64,000 nucleotides of DNA from Sansalvadorimonas sp965221135. GTDB lineage: Bacteria > Pseudomonadota > Gammaproteobacteria > Pseudomonadales > Endozoicomonadaceae. The notes beneath the pieces were generated by a model. The model did no database searches and was not told where the DNA came from. It was given only the letters and a program-made list of their open reading frames with translations. Of this stretch, positions 43,902 through 54,400 are shown one piece after another. The position numbers and the translations under genes are program-made. How positions within the stretch are numbered: position 1 is the stretch's first letter; the number at the start of each line of letters is the position of its first letter. The stretch is taken from positions 124,001-188,000 of the forward strand of contig CBDCRZ010000003.1 of assembly GCA_965221135.1 (NCBI GenBank). The letters are read 5' to 3'.

Positions 43902-44389
43902 CAGTCCTTAGTCCTGTATTAAGCTTGTAAAATGTTTTATATAGGACCTTACATCGTGCAATAAGTTTCAAATGAAAAAGCATCTAAGCGAAATAGTCAT
44001 CGGGCCTCAGAGTGGCGTCACATTTCTGCTGTAGACATCCGCTACTAATACCAATTTCGCAATTTCTGAACATGAATTGCGCAGCCATTCTAAACTGCTG
44101 GACCTGCGTCAGCTCTTACACTACAGAGCCTCGCAATAGCTCGCCATTACCCGTCATTCTTCCTTGCCCGGCGATTCAGAATGACTTACTCATGATCATA
44201 TTTAAAAAACGGAATTGGTATAACTGGCTCGCACTGAATTGCCTCTATGACTTACTGTTTAAATGATAGAAAAATAGCAGTGTCCTCTTTTACTACGACA
44301 GATCTGTTTTGGCAGTAGAGCATGATAATGTTCCGGGTTTCCTGCCGGGACAGCACTTGATAAGCACCTGCTAAGCTCCTGATAAAGTG
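43902..44389. other. Gene-poor interval
   Basis: 488 bp. A plus-strand frame at 44012-44266 lacks a ribosome site and homology. AGCACTT near 44350 and AAAGTGCT near 44385 form an imperfect inverted repeat just past the end of the next gene and may be its terminator. Confidence 0.4.
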
Positions 44390-47300
44390 CTATTGTAAAA
44401 CACCCTCCATCACACCAAACCAGAAAATAGCAGCAAGATGGTGTACCACTATATTGCCCCCATCCCTGTGGCCAAGATTTGTGCCTTTTGCACTGGCATG
44501 GTCTTTGAAACCATCTTCGTACAGTTCATCGCTAGATAATTCCAAGTCACTGTGATTATGGTCAGGATAAACTTCGGTGGGGAACCGGTTGTTGTGAATA
44601 TCCTCCACATACGGATGCTGAGGGCTGCACCAATAGAGACATTCACGAATCAACTGTTTCAGTGTTTCTGCTGGAAGAACTTCACTGAACGAAGCCTTCC
44701 AGGCATCAACGTCACCACCAAAAGCACTGCTAAACAGGTCGGCAGAAAGTGTGACCAATTCATTACTGAGAGTTTGTGCATGATCAGGGATTAAATGGTT
44801 CAGCTCATTGAGGTCATGGCGAACTCGCAGCCAGTTAAAGGTACTACCATAAAATTGCTTGCCTAGCTCAATCAGCCTGCCTCGCCTCATATCGAGAGGA
44901 TCCGACCAATTCAGTCGTCGTTCACCATAAATATCATCTGGAAGTTTATCCATTGCCATAACACCCTGGTAATCACGCATGCCCACTGGCGCATGGGCAA
45001 TATCGGGTATCTGGTTATTCCAGGCACTCAGTTTGCTGGTGCAGAATAAGCCTTGTCGCCGGAGAGAATAACCGGGAAAAGGGTTCCAGGGTTTACTTCC
45101 CGCCTGATTATGAAATGCACCCATTGCATCGGGGCTTTTGATGCCCTCCCGCCAAAGTTTGCCACTATCCCGGCAATAAAGCCTGATGCCTTCGAAAGCA
45201 CTGTCACGTGTCAGCCCGGATGCCGGATCAATCAGGTAGGGGTAATGGTGGTAATGTTCCGTAGCTGATGAATCTTCCAAAACCTGCACGCAGGAAGAGC
45301 CGTCAGAGTCGATGTGAATGCATTTTTCCAGTGAATTCCGAAATGCCTCCGGCAGATAACACTTCCGGGATAAAATATCACGAATATTATGCAGTCGGTA
45401 TACACCGCCAGGTTTCAACAGCTCACTTTCAAGCCTCAGAGATGTTTGAGGTGCGTCAAGGAAAGATGCCACGGCCTGCTCCCTGATAAAGTCAGACCAT
45501 GACTCCGATTCAAGGCCTTTTTTCCGAAACTTTAGCCGGAACTCCTGGGCGCTGCCATTGCTTTTATCAGAAGTTTGCGGACGTTTAATGCCCACCCGAA
45601 GACTTCTACCATACATGTCGACTTGCTCTGCTTCCTTCCAGCGTTCCAGCAGATGAGCAGGGAGCTGGGGGAGGGTTGTCTCCTCCATCAACTCCTGACG
45701 ACCAGTAATGTGTTTTTCCAGCGCTATAGCCGTTGATTCATCACGAGGCCCGGGTAAATCGTGCTGCATGATGGCCATAAAAGGTAGCCAGGGGCCTTTA
45801 TAACGTTGTTTTATTGAGAATTTTCTATCCAAAAACAATGATTCCATGCGAACAGGGTCGTTTCTCCAGATCATCAACAGCTCACGCCGCTGCTGTGGCT
45901 CCATAGCCATCAGCGTGACCGCCTGATATGCAGGGGACAACTGTAGTGTCCGCATCATTTCTTCCGTTTTTTCGGGTAGGGAAAGAGTATCAGGGTGCTG
46001 CTGGAAGTGCTTCAGAAGAGCCAGAATGTTTTGGCTATTGTCATTACGATCATTTTCAGGCATGTCAAAAAGAGTTATATTGCCATCTTTTCCTTCTTTT
46101 ACAAAAGTACATACCTTTTTCAGATTACAACCGGCTTTAATGAATTTCAGCAAAGCCTTATAGTAGTTAATGTTCTTTAATTCGTTACTACTTAACAGTT
46201 TTTCCAGGCAGTTGGGCAAAGCATCTTTCGGGCTGTGTTGTAGTAAAAAATCCAGCCAGCTTTGGAACCGTTGTTTATCCATACTAAAGAGCGGATCGGA
46301 CGTTGCACAATTTATGTGCTCTTCAAACAGCACCTGAAGAGGTAAACGACCACTATCATCTTGCTGTGATGCCATTGTTTTTAATTGGTCTGAAGATATT
46401 CCCAACGCAGAAAACAAAGGTTCCAGCGACGTATAAAGCTCGATATGAAGATAGAGAAAATCTATTTTACTGCTCATTAAAACCAGTTGATGTAACAGGT
46501 GGGAGTTTATACTTGAAAACCGGGCAGCTTCTATTCGCGCAAGACATTTTGAAAAGTTTTCCAGGCCAAGGGATAAACTCAATAAACTCAGTGATTTACA
46601 ATGGTTTTCAGATAGTTTTCCTATCAATGCCGTTATGGTTTCAGGATGGTTGTGATAGTTGAGCCAGATCAATGTGTAGATCAACTTATATTCCAGTGAA
46701 TGTGTGGTTTTTTCTCGAAATGGGGCTGTAACACCTTGGGATAATGCCTCTTTCAGTTTATTTAGCGCTAGCGTTGTGTCTGGTAGCAGTGCTTCCCATA
46801 TCACTTTCACAACTTCCGGGCATATATCAGGAAGTGGTTTTATTTCATTCTGACCTCTGAAAAGTTTGTAAATGTTATAAAAATCACTCGCCTGAACAAT
46901 CTTTATTATGTCTTTACTGTCCAGGTGAGTAATTAATAGCTGATAGCTGCGCTTTGAACCCAGGGTTAAAAGTGACAGGGCATTCTCTCGAACAAAGATC
47001 TGAGGGTTTTCCGAGCAGGAACATAGTTTTTCTAACAGCTTCACATTGACTAAAGGAGAGTCGGTAGAATTGACAACTGTTCCTGTGGGTACAACGCAAC
47101 CAAGCTCCAAAAGCGCGTGGATGACAAGGATATTGTCGTTGTACGAAAGCTTGCTGGTTACCAGTTTTTTTATGAGTATTTTCAGGGCTGCAGAAGATTG
47201 GACCGTCATACCGGGCTGCTTAAGCTCACTGGCAACCTTGGCAATTTCTTTTTTCTCCTCATCGTGTTTACTCTTCCATGTCTGCAGAAGTTGAATAGCT

Positions 47301-47506
47301 CTTTGAGCAGAGGATGGCGGTTGAACCGAAGTATGGATGTCCGGCGCTCTTGATGCCTGGGCTTTCACGCGAACAGCAGAGTGTATTCCCTGTGCAGGAT
47401 TGCTAACCTGCCATGGGCCAAAATACACAGGAGCCGGGCATTCTGGGGGGGGCGCTGATTTGCATAAGAAAGCCCCGGCACAGCGTTGCGAGCTTTGAAT
47501 ATTCAT
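44390..47506 (-). CDS. Large hypothetical protein, about 1038 aa, helical N-terminal half
   Basis: ATG 47506 (MNIQSSQ) follows AAAGGAAACAGAG and is preferred to an upstream codon at 47596. Residues about 60-600 are leucine-rich and helical, possibly an ARM/HEAT-like solenoid. The C-terminal 400 residues are more globular, with HYHHYPYLIDPASG, SKPWNPFPGY, NWSDPLDMRRG and the late block GTNLGHRDGGNIVVHH, which looks like a catalytic or ligand loop. No signal peptide and no transmembrane segment. No family recognised. Size, architecture and position beside the DUF1521 cluster would suit a secreted effector, but that is inference. Confidence 0.75.
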   Translation of the reverse strand: MNIQSSQRCAGAFLCKSAPPPECPAPVYFGPWQVSNPAQGIHSAVRVKAQASRAPDIHTSVQPPSSAQRAIQLLQTWKSKHDEEKKEIAKVASELKQPGMTVQSSAALKILIKKLVTSKLSYNDNILVIHALLELGCVVPTGTVVNSTDSPLVNVKLLEKLCSCSENPQIFVRENALSLLTLGSKRSYQLLITHLDSKDIIKIVQASDFYNIYKLFRGQNEIKPLPDICPEVVKVIWEALLPDTTLALNKLKEALSQGVTAPFREKTTHSLEYKLIYTLIWLNYHNHPETITALIGKLSENHCKSLSLLSLSLGLENFSKCLARIEAARFSSINSHLLHQLVLMSSKIDFLYLHIELYTSLEPLFSALGISSDQLKTMASQQDDSGRLPLQVLFEEHINCATSDPLFSMDKQRFQSWLDFLLQHSPKDALPNCLEKLLSSNELKNINYYKALLKFIKAGCNLKKVCTFVKEGKDGNITLFDMPENDRNDNSQNILALLKHFQQHPDTLSLPEKTEEMMRTLQLSPAYQAVTLMAMEPQQRRELLMIWRNDPVRMESLFLDRKFSIKQRYKGPWLPFMAIMQHDLPGPRDESTAIALEKHITGRQELMEETTLPQLPAHLLERWKEAEQVDMYGRSLRVGIKRPQTSDKSNGSAQEFRLKFRKKGLESESWSDFIREQAVASFLDAPQTSLRLESELLKPGGVYRLHNIRDILSRKCYLPEAFRNSLEKCIHIDSDGSSCVQVLEDSSATEHYHHYPYLIDPASGLTRDSAFEGIRLYCRDSGKLWREGIKSPDAMGAFHNQAGSKPWNPFPGYSLRRQGLFCTSKLSAWNNQIPDIAHAPVGMRDYQGVMAMDKLPDDIYGERRLNWSDPLDMRRGRLIELGKQFYGSTFNWLRVRHDLNELNHLIPDHAQTLSNELVTLSADLFSSAFGGDVDAWKASFSEVLPAETLKQLIRECLYWCSPQHPYVEDIHNNRFPTEVYPDHNHSDLELSSDELYEDGFKDHASAKGTNLGHRDGGNIVVHHLAAIFWFGVMEGVLQ

Positions 47507-47596
47507 ACTCTGTTTCCTTTTCCTTTTTAAACGCGCAAGTGTTACATTTCTTAATATTTGGACAGTTACTATCAAAAAAGTTCTGCCGCCTAACAT

Positions 47597-47769
47597 TCAT
47601 CTCAGTAACAAGCCAGTCATGGCTATCCGGTAGACGCCATGAATAACAACACCCACCGGTAGACCCTTACATGATATAGAGTTGGTTTCGTCCGCTGACA
47701 GCTGCTCTTTCCTGAGGGGATCAATATAGAACTCAAAAAGTCCCACTACTGAAGCAGACTCATTGAAAG
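47597..47769. other. Short gap between the large gene and the transposase-like remnant
   Basis: 173 bp with no supported feature. It carries the upstream region of the 1038-aa gene. Confidence 0.35.
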
Positions 47770-48093
47770 TTACACTATTGTCAGGCTTAAGCACCCGGAG
47801 CCATTTTTGGGGGTAATCATGCTTTCCAGATACGTCAGGGCATCTTCTGTTAATGAGGAAGTTGGCCGCGGGCGGTACAGCAGGCTTACGAAATTTTCCA
47901 GATTCTTACTATTGGAGCTTTCAGAGGTTGTTTGCGCTGCTTCCGGGTTTTCGGGGGCATCTTCAGGAGGCTTGGTATTCGGTTGGATGTCCGGTTTTGC
48001 GGGTAGTTTTTTTAGACGACGAATCTCGGCCTCAAGTGCTTCTACCAACTCCTTCAGCTGGATGATCTGCTCTTGTTGAGTGATGAATCTCAG
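47770..48093 (-). pseudogene. Probable IS66-like transposase N-terminal remnant
   Basis: The frame is open from 48093 to 47770 without a credible ATG; a TTG lies at 48048. It encodes a coiled-coil start (QIIQLKELVEALEAEIRRLK) followed by a proline/lysine segment PAKPDIQPNTKPPE, then acidic and Ser-rich sequence. Coiled coil plus a KPxIKPS-like stretch resembles the N-terminus of IS66-type transposases, from memory. The rest of a transposase is absent. It could alternatively be a small genuine gene of the neighbouring cluster. Confidence 0.35.
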
Positions 48094-48166
48094 TCAACTC
48101 TCAGGTTGCTACTGATGAAGTTCTGAAAAATCCATACAGAGAGAATGACGCTGGTTCAGGGTGTTT

Positions 48167-48478
48167 TTAGATGCGCAGGTTGCGGTTCATGGCCTTGGCC
48201 AGTTTGCTGCGTTTACCGGACCTGGCCTTGTCTTCTTTGCTTTCTGGCAGGCTTTCAAACTTTGCGTCTTTGAGGAACTTTCTCAGTTCGTCTGCGGCTT
48301 CTTTGCGCTTATCGGCATTGCCGGGAATGTGTTCCATGAATTCTTTGCTGGCACCGGGCTTCAGGCCGATGTTGTTACGCACCTTATCCATGCGTTTCAG
48401 GCTCTTTTCGCTCTGTTTCAGCAGTTTGTCGCTTTCGGCGAGAAAGTCTCGCATATCGCCGGTATTTTCGGTGCTCAT
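48167..48478 (-). CDS. Small charged helical protein, 103 aa (possible secretion chaperone/partner)
   Basis: ATG 48478 overlaps the stop of the upstream 358-aa gene (TGATG), so the two are translationally coupled. The protein is rich in Lys, Glu and Asp and almost entirely helical, ending in a basic tail (GKRSKLAKAMNRNLR). It shares a pattern, a helix ending in L-K/E-P-G followed by K, with the 127-aa protein at 49653-50036 (GLKPGASKEF against EFEPGLLKKA), so the pair may be related. A chaperone or co-secreted role for the DUF1521 protein is inferred from context only. Confidence 0.7.
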   Translation of the reverse strand: MSTENTGDMRDFLAESDKLLKQSEKSLKRMDKVRNNIGLKPGASKEFMEHIPGNADKRKEAADELRKFLKDAKFESLPESKEDKARSGKRSKLAKAMNRNLRI

Positions 48479-49554
48479 CAGATATTCCTGATAATTTCTT
48501 TGGCTTGGCTGTACATCTGCTTCATGACTTGTGACGCCATGGAGTTGGTCTGTTCATATTTACCTGTCATGGACTGCAGCTGCACCATATCCAGCTGCGA
48601 CATACTGGTCAGTGTCTCTTTGGAACTTTTGATCTGGGTGCTGAGGTTGTTGATCTCTTCCGGGGTTAACATGCCTACCCCACTGGCGTCATAAACTGTA
48701 ATTCCCAGCTCTTTTAGAAGGTTCTGCTCGTCCTTAGTGAGGACGTTGTCCAGCATGCTGCTGGAGTCGCCTGCGAGGGTGTTCTCGTTCTCGATATCAC
48801 CGATGCCAGCGGTCAGGTTACGCCAGTCGCCTCCGATTTCCTGCCCCTTGTGCATCCAGTCGTCAGCCTCATCGCCCATTGTGAAGATATGGCCATCGTT
48901 GGTGTCTATATCCAGCTTGGCACCATCAAGGGCCGGTTCACCGATCTGGGGCTCGTTATTGGCCAGCCCGGTGACTGTCAGTGACTGGTTGCCTTTGGTA
49001 ATAACCAGCTCGTCTGAATAGACGTAGTTGCCCCCTTCCTGTTTTACATCCTTGCAAATACAGGTGATCTTGGTGCCGTCCGGGAATACGAAGGTGGCAT
49101 CATTCTGGAAATCCCAGTTCTTCTCGCCGTCCCGGTCACCCTCGGATACGTGAGGGTCACCCCAGATGTCAGTCTTGTTGCCGTTGGCATCGAGGATAGT
49201 CCACTTCTCACTTTCGCCGTGGATCTGAACCTTGTAGCCGTTGTCGAGGGCAATCTCTTTCGGGTCGGCTTCGTGATTGACGCTCCAGGTGTTCTCACTG
49301 ACGGCCGTGGTGTTGGTCTTGCTGTTCATCAGCTTGGACTGAATTTCGTTCAGACTCTTCATCTGCTGGTTCTTCTTGTGAACCGTACCTATCTGGTCAC
49401 GAATCTGTTTATCGAGAATATTGGAGCGCTCCAGCATGACAACCATATTCAGGTCACCAATGCTCAGATTCTTATTCTGAGTATCGATCCCCTCAAGGCT
49501 CATTGCGCCCTGGAGGCCGCTGACCTGTCCCTGATTTACATTAATGCCGCTCAT
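48478..49554 (-). CDS. DUF1521/NopE1-like protein with metal-induced self-cleavage motif
   Basis: ATG 49554 follows AGGAGAAC. Residues 1-100 are helical and Asn/Gln/Ser-rich. The DUF1521 domain spans about residues 115-240, with DIWGD133-P134-HV, FVFPDGTKITC and GLANNEP. In Bradyrhizobium NopE1, a type III-secreted effector, the same GD-PH site is cut autocatalytically between Asp and Pro when calcium is present; I infer the same for D133-P134. The C-terminal 110 residues are helical (TPEEINNLSTQIKSSKE), like a secretion-apparatus or translocator helix bundle. The three genes 48167-50036 form one unit. No secretion genes lie in the window. Confidence 0.82.
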   Translation of the reverse strand: MSGINVNQGQVSGLQGAMSLEGIDTQNKNLSIGDLNMVVMLERSNILDKQIRDQIGTVHKKNQQMKSLNEIQSKLMNSKTNTTAVSENTWSVNHEADPKEIALDNGYKVQIHGESEKWTILDANGNKTDIWGDPHVSEGDRDGEKNWDFQNDATFVFPDGTKITCICKDVKQEGGNYVYSDELVITKGNQSLTVTGLANNEPQIGEPALDGAKLDIDTNDGHIFTMGDEADDWMHKGQEIGGDWRNLTAGIGDIENENTLAGDSSSMLDNVLTKDEQNLLKELGITVYDASGVGMLTPEEINNLSTQIKSSKETLTSMSQLDMVQLQSMTGKYEQTNSMASQVMKQMYSQAKEIIRNI

Positions 49555-49602
49555 GCTGTTCTCCTGCTGAAACCTGTGCCCTGACAGGGATGTGTTTCAG
49601 GT

Positions 49603-49648
49603 TAAATAGCTTTTTTAGATAGCTTCTTTAGATAGCTTCTTTAGATAT
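49603..49648. repeat. 13-bp tandem repeat, about 3.5 units
   Basis: Units of TAGATAGCTTCTT at 49616-49628 and 49629-49641, a diverged unit before (49603-49615) and a partial one after. They lie between the stop of the 127-aa gene and the ribosome site of the DUF1521 gene, where unit number could affect coupling. Confidence 0.85.
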
Positions 49649-49652
49649 TTTT

Positions 49653-50036
49653 TTAAATAAAGCCGCCACGCTTTTTCTTCTTACGAGGTGCTGTGCGTGC
49701 CTGTTCCGGAACAGCCTGCTGCAGATTCTTCCTGCGGGCTTTGCGCTCCAGTTTGAGTTCGTTTTTCTTGGAAATGACGGCCGATTTGACTTCGGATTTG
49801 ACCTCAGTTTTCCACTCTTTCATTTCATCGGTGACCTGCTTCAGGTCTTCCGGGGAGCCCAGCTTCATGGACAGGGCTTTTTTGAGCAGTCCGGGTTCAA
49901 ACTCCAGGTCTTTCTTGATTTTGTCGAATTCGGTGACCTGCTTCTGAGCGTTGCTGATAATGTCGTCCATCTGGTCACAGAGAATCTCAGTGCGGGACTG
50001 TTCTTTTTTGGTGCTGACTTCTGCTGAAACGGGCAT
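49653..50036 (-). CDS. Small coiled-coil protein, 127 aa, first gene of the DUF1521 cluster
   Basis: ATG 50036 follows GAGGAGAAC, nearly the same ribosome site as the DUF1521 gene. The protein is helical (DQMDDIISNAQKQVTEFDKI, then EVKSEVKSAVISKKNELKLE) and ends in a very basic tail (RKKKKRGGF). There is no signal peptide. It resembles the 103-aa protein at 48167-48478 in composition and in the L-E-PG-x-x-K motif. Likely a structural or chaperone partner of the DUF1521 protein; this is inference. Confidence 0.7.
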   Translation of the reverse strand: MPVSAEVSTKKEQSRTEILCDQMDDIISNAQKQVTEFDKIKKDLEFEPGLLKKALSMKLGSPEDLKQVTDEMKEWKTEVKSEVKSAVISKKNELKLERKARRKNLQQAVPEQARTAPRKKKKRGGFI

Positions 50037-50197
50037 TGTCCGCGGTTCTCCTCGGAGGTTCTCAAGGGGTTATCGCTCTTTGCGCAAAGCGCTTTAGTTT
50101 GAGCCCTGGTTGGTGTCTTGAAAGACCTGTGCTTGACTGGCTTAATGACACCAGCACGCCTACGGGGCGCAGTCCCCTGACCGAAGAGATGATGAAA

Positions 50198-51406
50198 ATG
50201 ACAAAAAACTGTCAGGTTGAGTACCGGACCTGGTCCACGAATTCTGGCCATCAATTGGCTCAGGCGACTTTAAATGCCGCTGGCAGTCTGAATGCTCTCA
50301 ATCTGGATATGATTGAAAGCCTTTATGACCAGCTCGCCCTCTGGGAAAAAGACCCATCCATCGTGGCTGTGATTCTGAACGGTGCCGGAGGTAAGGCTTT
50401 TTGTGCCGGTGGTGATATCCGTCAACTTCACGATGCTGCGGTTGCCGCCCGGAACGGTGATGATTCCGGAGGGGCGTTGATTGAACGCTTCTTTACCGGG
50501 GAGTACAGCCTGGACTATCAGATTCACTCTTATACAAAGCCAGTACTCTGCTGGGGAAGTGGCATTGTGATGGGGGGGGGGATTGGTCTGATGGCTGGTG
50601 CATCCCATCGGGTAGTGACAGAAACTTCAAAATTGGCCATGCCTGAAGTGGTGATTGGTCTGTTCCCAGATGTGGGTGGCAGCTGGATACTGGGTCGTAT
50701 GCCCGGACGCGTTGGTTTGTTCCTTGGTCTGACCGGTGGTCGTATTAATGGCGCTGATGCACTCTTCTGCGGTCTGGCAGACCGCTTTCTTGCAGAAGAT
50801 GCTCTGTCTTCTGTTATAGATGACATGCGTTCTTTGTCCTGGACTGTAGATAGCAGTCAGTCACAGAAAGGGCGGCCTCAAAATAAGCAGTATCAGGCAA
50901 ATAGTGCTTTACTCAATGCCTTGCTGCGGAAGTATGAGAAGGCGAATCAAAGCAACACTGTCGCTCAAGAGTCACCGGTTCGAGAATATTTCGATCAGAT
51001 TCAACAGGTGACCGATACCGAAGATCTGTCCGAAATACTCAGTCGTATGCAGCAGCAGGCTCGCAATGAACAATCCGATGAACGAGGCAGCGACTGGTGG
51101 CAGCGAATGGCTGCGGGTTTGGAGAATGGCTCTCCGACCACGGCGGCTCTTGTCGTTGAACAGATCAGGCGGGCGCACCATATGGCGCTTCCCGATGTAT
51201 TTCGTATGGAGTTGGAGATGGCGGTGGAGTGTCTGGCTAACCCCAACTTCACCGAGGGTGTACGCGCCCTGTTGCTGGAGCGTGGCACGCAACCTGACTG
51301 GCAGCCTTCCACGTTAGAGTCTGCCAGCTTACTGGATCTTGAAGGTTACTTTTCTGGTCACTGGAAAAATCGCCCCCATCCTTTACAGGGCTTGTCCATA
51401 ACCTGA
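50198..51406 (+). CDS. Enoyl-CoA hydratase/isomerase family, 3-hydroxyisobutyryl-CoA hydrolase-like
   Basis: The core has a crotonase oxyanion-hole and CoA motif (FCAGGDIRQLHD, GGGIGLMAGASHRVV) followed by MPEVVIGLFPDVGGSWIL, with the Glu and Asp typical of 3-hydroxyisobutyryl-CoA hydrolases of valine breakdown. At about 402 aa it has the family's extended C-terminal helical domain (FRMELEMAVECLANPNFTEG). The frame is open from 50036, but ATG codons at 50189, 50192 and 50198 follow GAAGAG and 50198 has the best spacing. It is divergent from the DUF1521 cluster. Confidence 0.88.
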   Translation: MTKNCQVEYRTWSTNSGHQLAQATLNAAGSLNALNLDMIESLYDQLALWEKDPSIVAVILNGAGGKAFCAGGDIRQLHDAAVAARNGDDSGGALIERFFTGEYSLDYQIHSYTKPVLCWGSGIVMGGGIGLMAGASHRVVTETSKLAMPEVVIGLFPDVGGSWILGRMPGRVGLFLGLTGGRINGADALFCGLADRFLAEDALSSVIDDMRSLSWTVDSSQSQKGRPQNKQYQANSALLNALLRKYEKANQSNTVAQESPVREYFDQIQQVTDTEDLSEILSRMQQQARNEQSDERGSDWWQRMAAGLENGSPTTAALVVEQIRRAHHMALPDVFRMELEMAVECLANPNFTEGVRALLLERGTQPDWQPSTLESASLLDLEGYFSGHWKNRPHPLQGLSIT

Positions 51407-51462
51407 CCGTTTTGCCCCTTTATTGATCTGTGAGAATATTTATAAAGGGGCTTTCCATTAGA

Positions 51463-54400
51463 ATGCCGCGCACTGAAATAAACAAACTGTGCTCATTCAT
51501 GGTATCTGTAAAACGGCAGGCGGCGTCTTTCTCTCGCGCACCTCTTCATAGCGTATTTGGTTATAGATTATTTAACCGTCGTCTATTTGCTCACGCCACG
51601 CTTGCCTTTCTGCTGGTATTTACTGTTTCGGCCCAAGCCGCGTCCCTGAAAAGTCCTCCGCTGAGGGTTGCCTACACCCATGGTCTGGCTGATCTTGTTG
51701 ATCCCGAAAATAACCATACTTTGAAAGTTCTGGATTATTTCTGGGAGCAGTGGGGCCGGTACTTTGATCAGCCGGTTGATCAGTCGGCGTATTACAACGA
51801 AAAGCGGGCCTGGCACGCTGTCGAAAACCATGAAGAAGACTTAATGGTCTCTTTCTGTGCGGGTGAGAGTTGTGCAGGCAAGATGCCTATTACCAGCGTG
51901 ACCATGACTCTGTACAGGGATTCTACGATTCATCGGGACAGACCGTCACCCGGAGATAGTATTGCGGTCTGGGGTGGTGAACTCACAGAAGCGTGGATCA
52001 GAGATCATCATCCTGAATGGAAGCTGAAACCTTTTAGTTCCGTCGATGAGTTTCTGGATATTCTGAGCAGCCGCAAGGTTCACTGGCTGGCAGGTATCGA
52101 TATGACCATCGACGATCTGCTGCGCGCCAAACAGTCGGAAAAGAGGTTTACCAAAGTACTGTCCCCTCTGAAGAAGGCGACTCTGGCGGTGAAGGTTCCA
52201 AGCCAGAACCAGGCTCTGGTGCTCAGTATGGCGGACTTTAGTAAGCTTGATATTGCTTATGGAATGCGTAAATCCCTGATCCGTTCCGTTGATGATTTTT
52301 TATACCAGCCCTATAGAGAAAAAGGTCTGCTGGTGGCTCTGGATGATCATTCTGAACCTCTGTCATTTATAAATAAGAGCGGGGTTCCCGAGGGACTGTT
52401 TGTTGAATTGTGGAAGATCTGGTCAGATAAAACCGCTATTCCTGTGAACTTTCACATGGGGACGGAAGTCAGCAACCTTGAGCTGTTGAAGAGCGGCACT
52501 ATCGATGTTTATAGCTCCGTGTCAGGGAATGACATTCGCCAGCCTACGGTCAAGGTTCTCAATCCGGTTCATTTGATGTCATCCATCTTTTACTACCGGG
52601 TCGATATTGGTCCTGTTGGTGGTTATGAATCCCTGGCCCGTCAACGTATTGGAGTGATTAAAGGATCTACTCAGGAAGAGTTTTTCTCTCAGCGCCTGCC
52701 TGACTCTATTGTGGTGCCATTTAATACCAATACAAACATGATTAGAGCCTTGCTGGAAGGCTCTATCCGCACATTTGTCGCCGAAAGTGTCTCTATTACT
52801 TATCTTCTGGAGCAGTCTGCACTCACACATGAGATTAAAAGTGTGAATAGCAGCTTATTACGGGAGGAGATGAGGCCCGCCATTATGGGCCGCCGGAAGA
52901 ATCTGGCGATGGCTCTTCAGGGTGGTTTTAATTCCCTTTCCCCTGAGGATTTGATGACTCAGGAAACGGCCTGGATAAAGCAAACCTCGAAACATTATTT
53001 CCGCGGGCCTGCCCCGTCCCTGAATCTGACCGACAGCGAGAAAGCCTGGCTGGCAGCAAACCCGATTATTCGTGTGGTAATGGAAACGAACCTGCCACCA
53101 ATCAGCTTTACTAATCCCGGTGGGCAGATCGACGGTATGGCTATGGATTACCTGCACCTGATCGAAGAACGGTTGGGTGTACGCTTCTCCATTGAATTCA
53201 GTGATAGCTGGGATGAAAGCCGCCGCCGTCTGTTTTATAAAGATGTGGATATTGCTCCTATCCTGCGTATGGAAGACGCCCAGGGGCAGGATTACATGGG
53301 TTACAGTGAGTCGGTACAGAATGTGCCAACAGTTATTATTGTCCGCCACTCAGACTCAAGCATTAACGGGGAGCAGGATCTCAATGGCCGCAGGGTCTCG
53401 ATTCTTGCTGACTTTAATTTTCGAGAATACCTGCGTTCTCACTTCAGGGGTTTGAAACTGATCGAGGTGGAGAGTGCCGCTGAAGGCTTGCAGCAGGTTT
53501 CACTGGGGGTGTCAGATGCCTACGTGGTGAATCTGGCGACTGCCAGCTATCTGATAGATCGTTTGAAAATCACCAACCTCCGTGTCGCTGGTGACACTGG
53601 CTTTATGCTCAAGCTGCGCTTTGCTACCCCGAAAGGGCAGCCGATGCTGAATGAGCTGATTAATAAGGTGCTCAAGGGCGTGTCTGAGAAGGAGCGCCGA
53701 AAGATCCAGAATCACTGGATCAGAATGCTGGATACTGAAGTCAAAATCCCCAACAGCCTGATTGTTGCCATTGTTCTGATCCTTGCCAGTCTGCTGCTGT
53801 TTATTTACTGGAATCGTCGTTTAACCCGAGAGGTCAATGAACGTCAGCGGGTAGAGTCTGTATTACGGATAAGGGCAGAAAATGACCGCATCCTGAGTGT
53901 GGTGACTCGCCAGTTTATGGATTACCCATTGGATGAGGCGGTTCAGGAAACGCTCAAAACACTAGCGGTCTACCAGAATGCCCTGTGTTGCTGGGTGGTT
54001 CTGACCGGAGAGGGTGCCAGTGATTACCAGGTACTCTGGCAGAGTGGTCTGCCCTGGGGCGCGGAAACCTGTGAACAGTTAAAGCGTATTACCTTTGGCG
54101 ACTTTACCAGTCTTCGTGATACTCCGTTGCAGGGCAATATCTGCCAGGTTCGTTGTGGCCAGATGAAAGACCAGGGTAATCCGGAGTTTCATCAGGCGAT
54201 GATTAGCTTAAAGGCAGATGCCGTTATTCATGTGCCTATGTTGCTATCCGGGCAGGTGGTGGGTTTCCTCGCGCAAATCAGTGAAACAGACAAAACCTGG
54301 AATGCGGATGAGATTCTGCTGATGCGCCGAGCGGGTGAACTGGTGGCTATCAGTCACTCCCGCAAGAATGCTGAAGAAGCTTTAAGAACCAGCGAGGAGC

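Noticed and set aside
44012..44266. 84-aa plus-strand frame in the gap before the large minus-strand gene
   Set aside because: No ribosome site, no conserved pattern, low-complexity composition.
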